Positions 5,838 to 6,137 of a stretch of 6,137 nt of DNA are shown in pieces (position 1 is the first letter of the stretch; every line of letters starts with the position of its first letter). Position numbers and translations under genes: made by a program. The notes beneath the pieces were generated by a model. The model ran no database searches. It saw nothing but the letters and a program-made list of their open reading frames with translations, and was not told the DNA's origin. Source of the DNA: Candidatus Woesearchaeota archaeon (GTDB lineage Archaea > Nanobdellota > Nanobdellia > Woesearchaeales > ARS49); the NCBI GenBank assembly GCA_016203345.1, contig JACQMZ010000067.1:1-6137 (forward strand), read 5' to 3'.

Positions 5838-6137
5838 ATGGGGTTCATAACAAACAATGCCAACATTATGTTATTGTTTCTTATCGTAGCTAGCGCGACC
5901 ATACTTGTGGGAGCCACAGTATACTTCCAGACAAACTTCAGTCATCTCAATGCAGAATATAACGACAAGCTGACCAAACTCAACGAAGTGTCACGAGAAC
6001 TTGAAGCGCAGGAAGCCATCCTGAAAAAAGTCAAGGAAGAACTCACGCTCAAAAGCGTCCGGGAAAGCGAGTTCACAGAAAAATACACCAACGTACGCGA
6101 AGAAAAAGAACAATTGACCCTCACAAAAGAAGAATTA
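5838..6137 (+). CDS. Membrane-anchored coiled-coil protein, 3' end outside the window
   Basis: The reading frame is open for 100 codons from the ATG at 5838 to the window edge, so the protein is incomplete. One hydrophobic helix (about residues 9-30) is followed by a long charged region predicted to be coiled coil (about 37-100). Leucines recur every seven residues at 48, 55, 62 and 69, with V51 and V65 between, and a second register has F79, V86, L93 and L100. The short N-terminus carries no charge, so the side of the membrane is uncertain. No family is recognised. The gene lies 61 nt after the double-VWA gene, with the hairpin repeat filling the gap and no clear ribosome binding site. It may share the operon transcript or use the box at 5745-5753. 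A tethered coiled coil beside VWA proteins would suit a structural or partner-binding role; this is inference from position. The frame, membrane helix and heptads are plain in the sequence; the exact start is less sure, with an ATG at 5868 as alternative. Confidence 0.75.
   Translation, partial: MGFITNNANIMLLFLIVASATILVGATVYFQTNFSHLNAEYNDKLTKLNEVSRELEAQEAILKKVKEELTLKSVRESEFTEKYTNVREEKEQLTLTKEEL

Noticed and set aside
1..6137. tRNA or rRNA genes, CRISPR array, insertion sequence or transposase
   Set aside because: No cloverleaf, regularly spaced direct repeats or transposase motifs were seen on either strand; the only repeats are the two hairpins.

Overview
The window looks archaeal. The first gene is a clear Taw3/TYW3-family wybutosine-tRNA methyltransferase, a family found in archaea and eukaryotes. 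Several gene starts have AT-rich boxes at archaeal TATA spacing, and one gene start fits leaderless transcription. The lineage is not resolved; compact genes and unfamiliar small proteins would suit a DPANN-type archaeon, but that is a guess. All five complete genes and the partial sixth lie on the + strand.

Layout. 1-104: upstream spacer with a possible promoter. 105-665: taw3. 700-709: TATA-like box, followed by a 37-residue cysteine-rich small protein (744-857) with a good ribosome binding site and a T-run after its stop. 858-1005: intergenic region holding a 46-nt structured hairpin (875-920) and a perfect 18-bp dyad (976-993) just before a lipoprotein gene (1006-1554). 1569-1577: TATA box exactly placed for leaderless expression of the next gene. 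1599-3404 and 3401-5776: two large membrane-anchored von Willebrand factor A (VWA) proteins of the BatA type, overlapping by ATGA. 5781-5826: a second 46-nt hairpin of the same family. 5838-6137: start of a membrane-anchored coiled-coil protein that runs off the window.

How the genes fit together. From about 1000 onward this looks like a cell-envelope module. It has a predicted lipoprotein, two proteins whose VWA and amidotransferase-like domains are predicted to face outside the membrane, and a membrane-tethered coiled coil. The two VWA proteins share the same domain order and appear to be diverged tandem paralogues; the second has an additional VWA domain inserted in the middle of its amidotransferase-like domain. 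BatA-type proteins usually work with MoxR AAA+ ATPases and DUF58 proteins. Neither is in this window.

The most notable non-coding signal is the pair of 46-nt hairpins. They have identical length and secondary structure, including the same internal loop and the same bulged A, while most paired positions that differ do so in a compensatory way. This points to a selected structured repeat family rather than chance palindromes.
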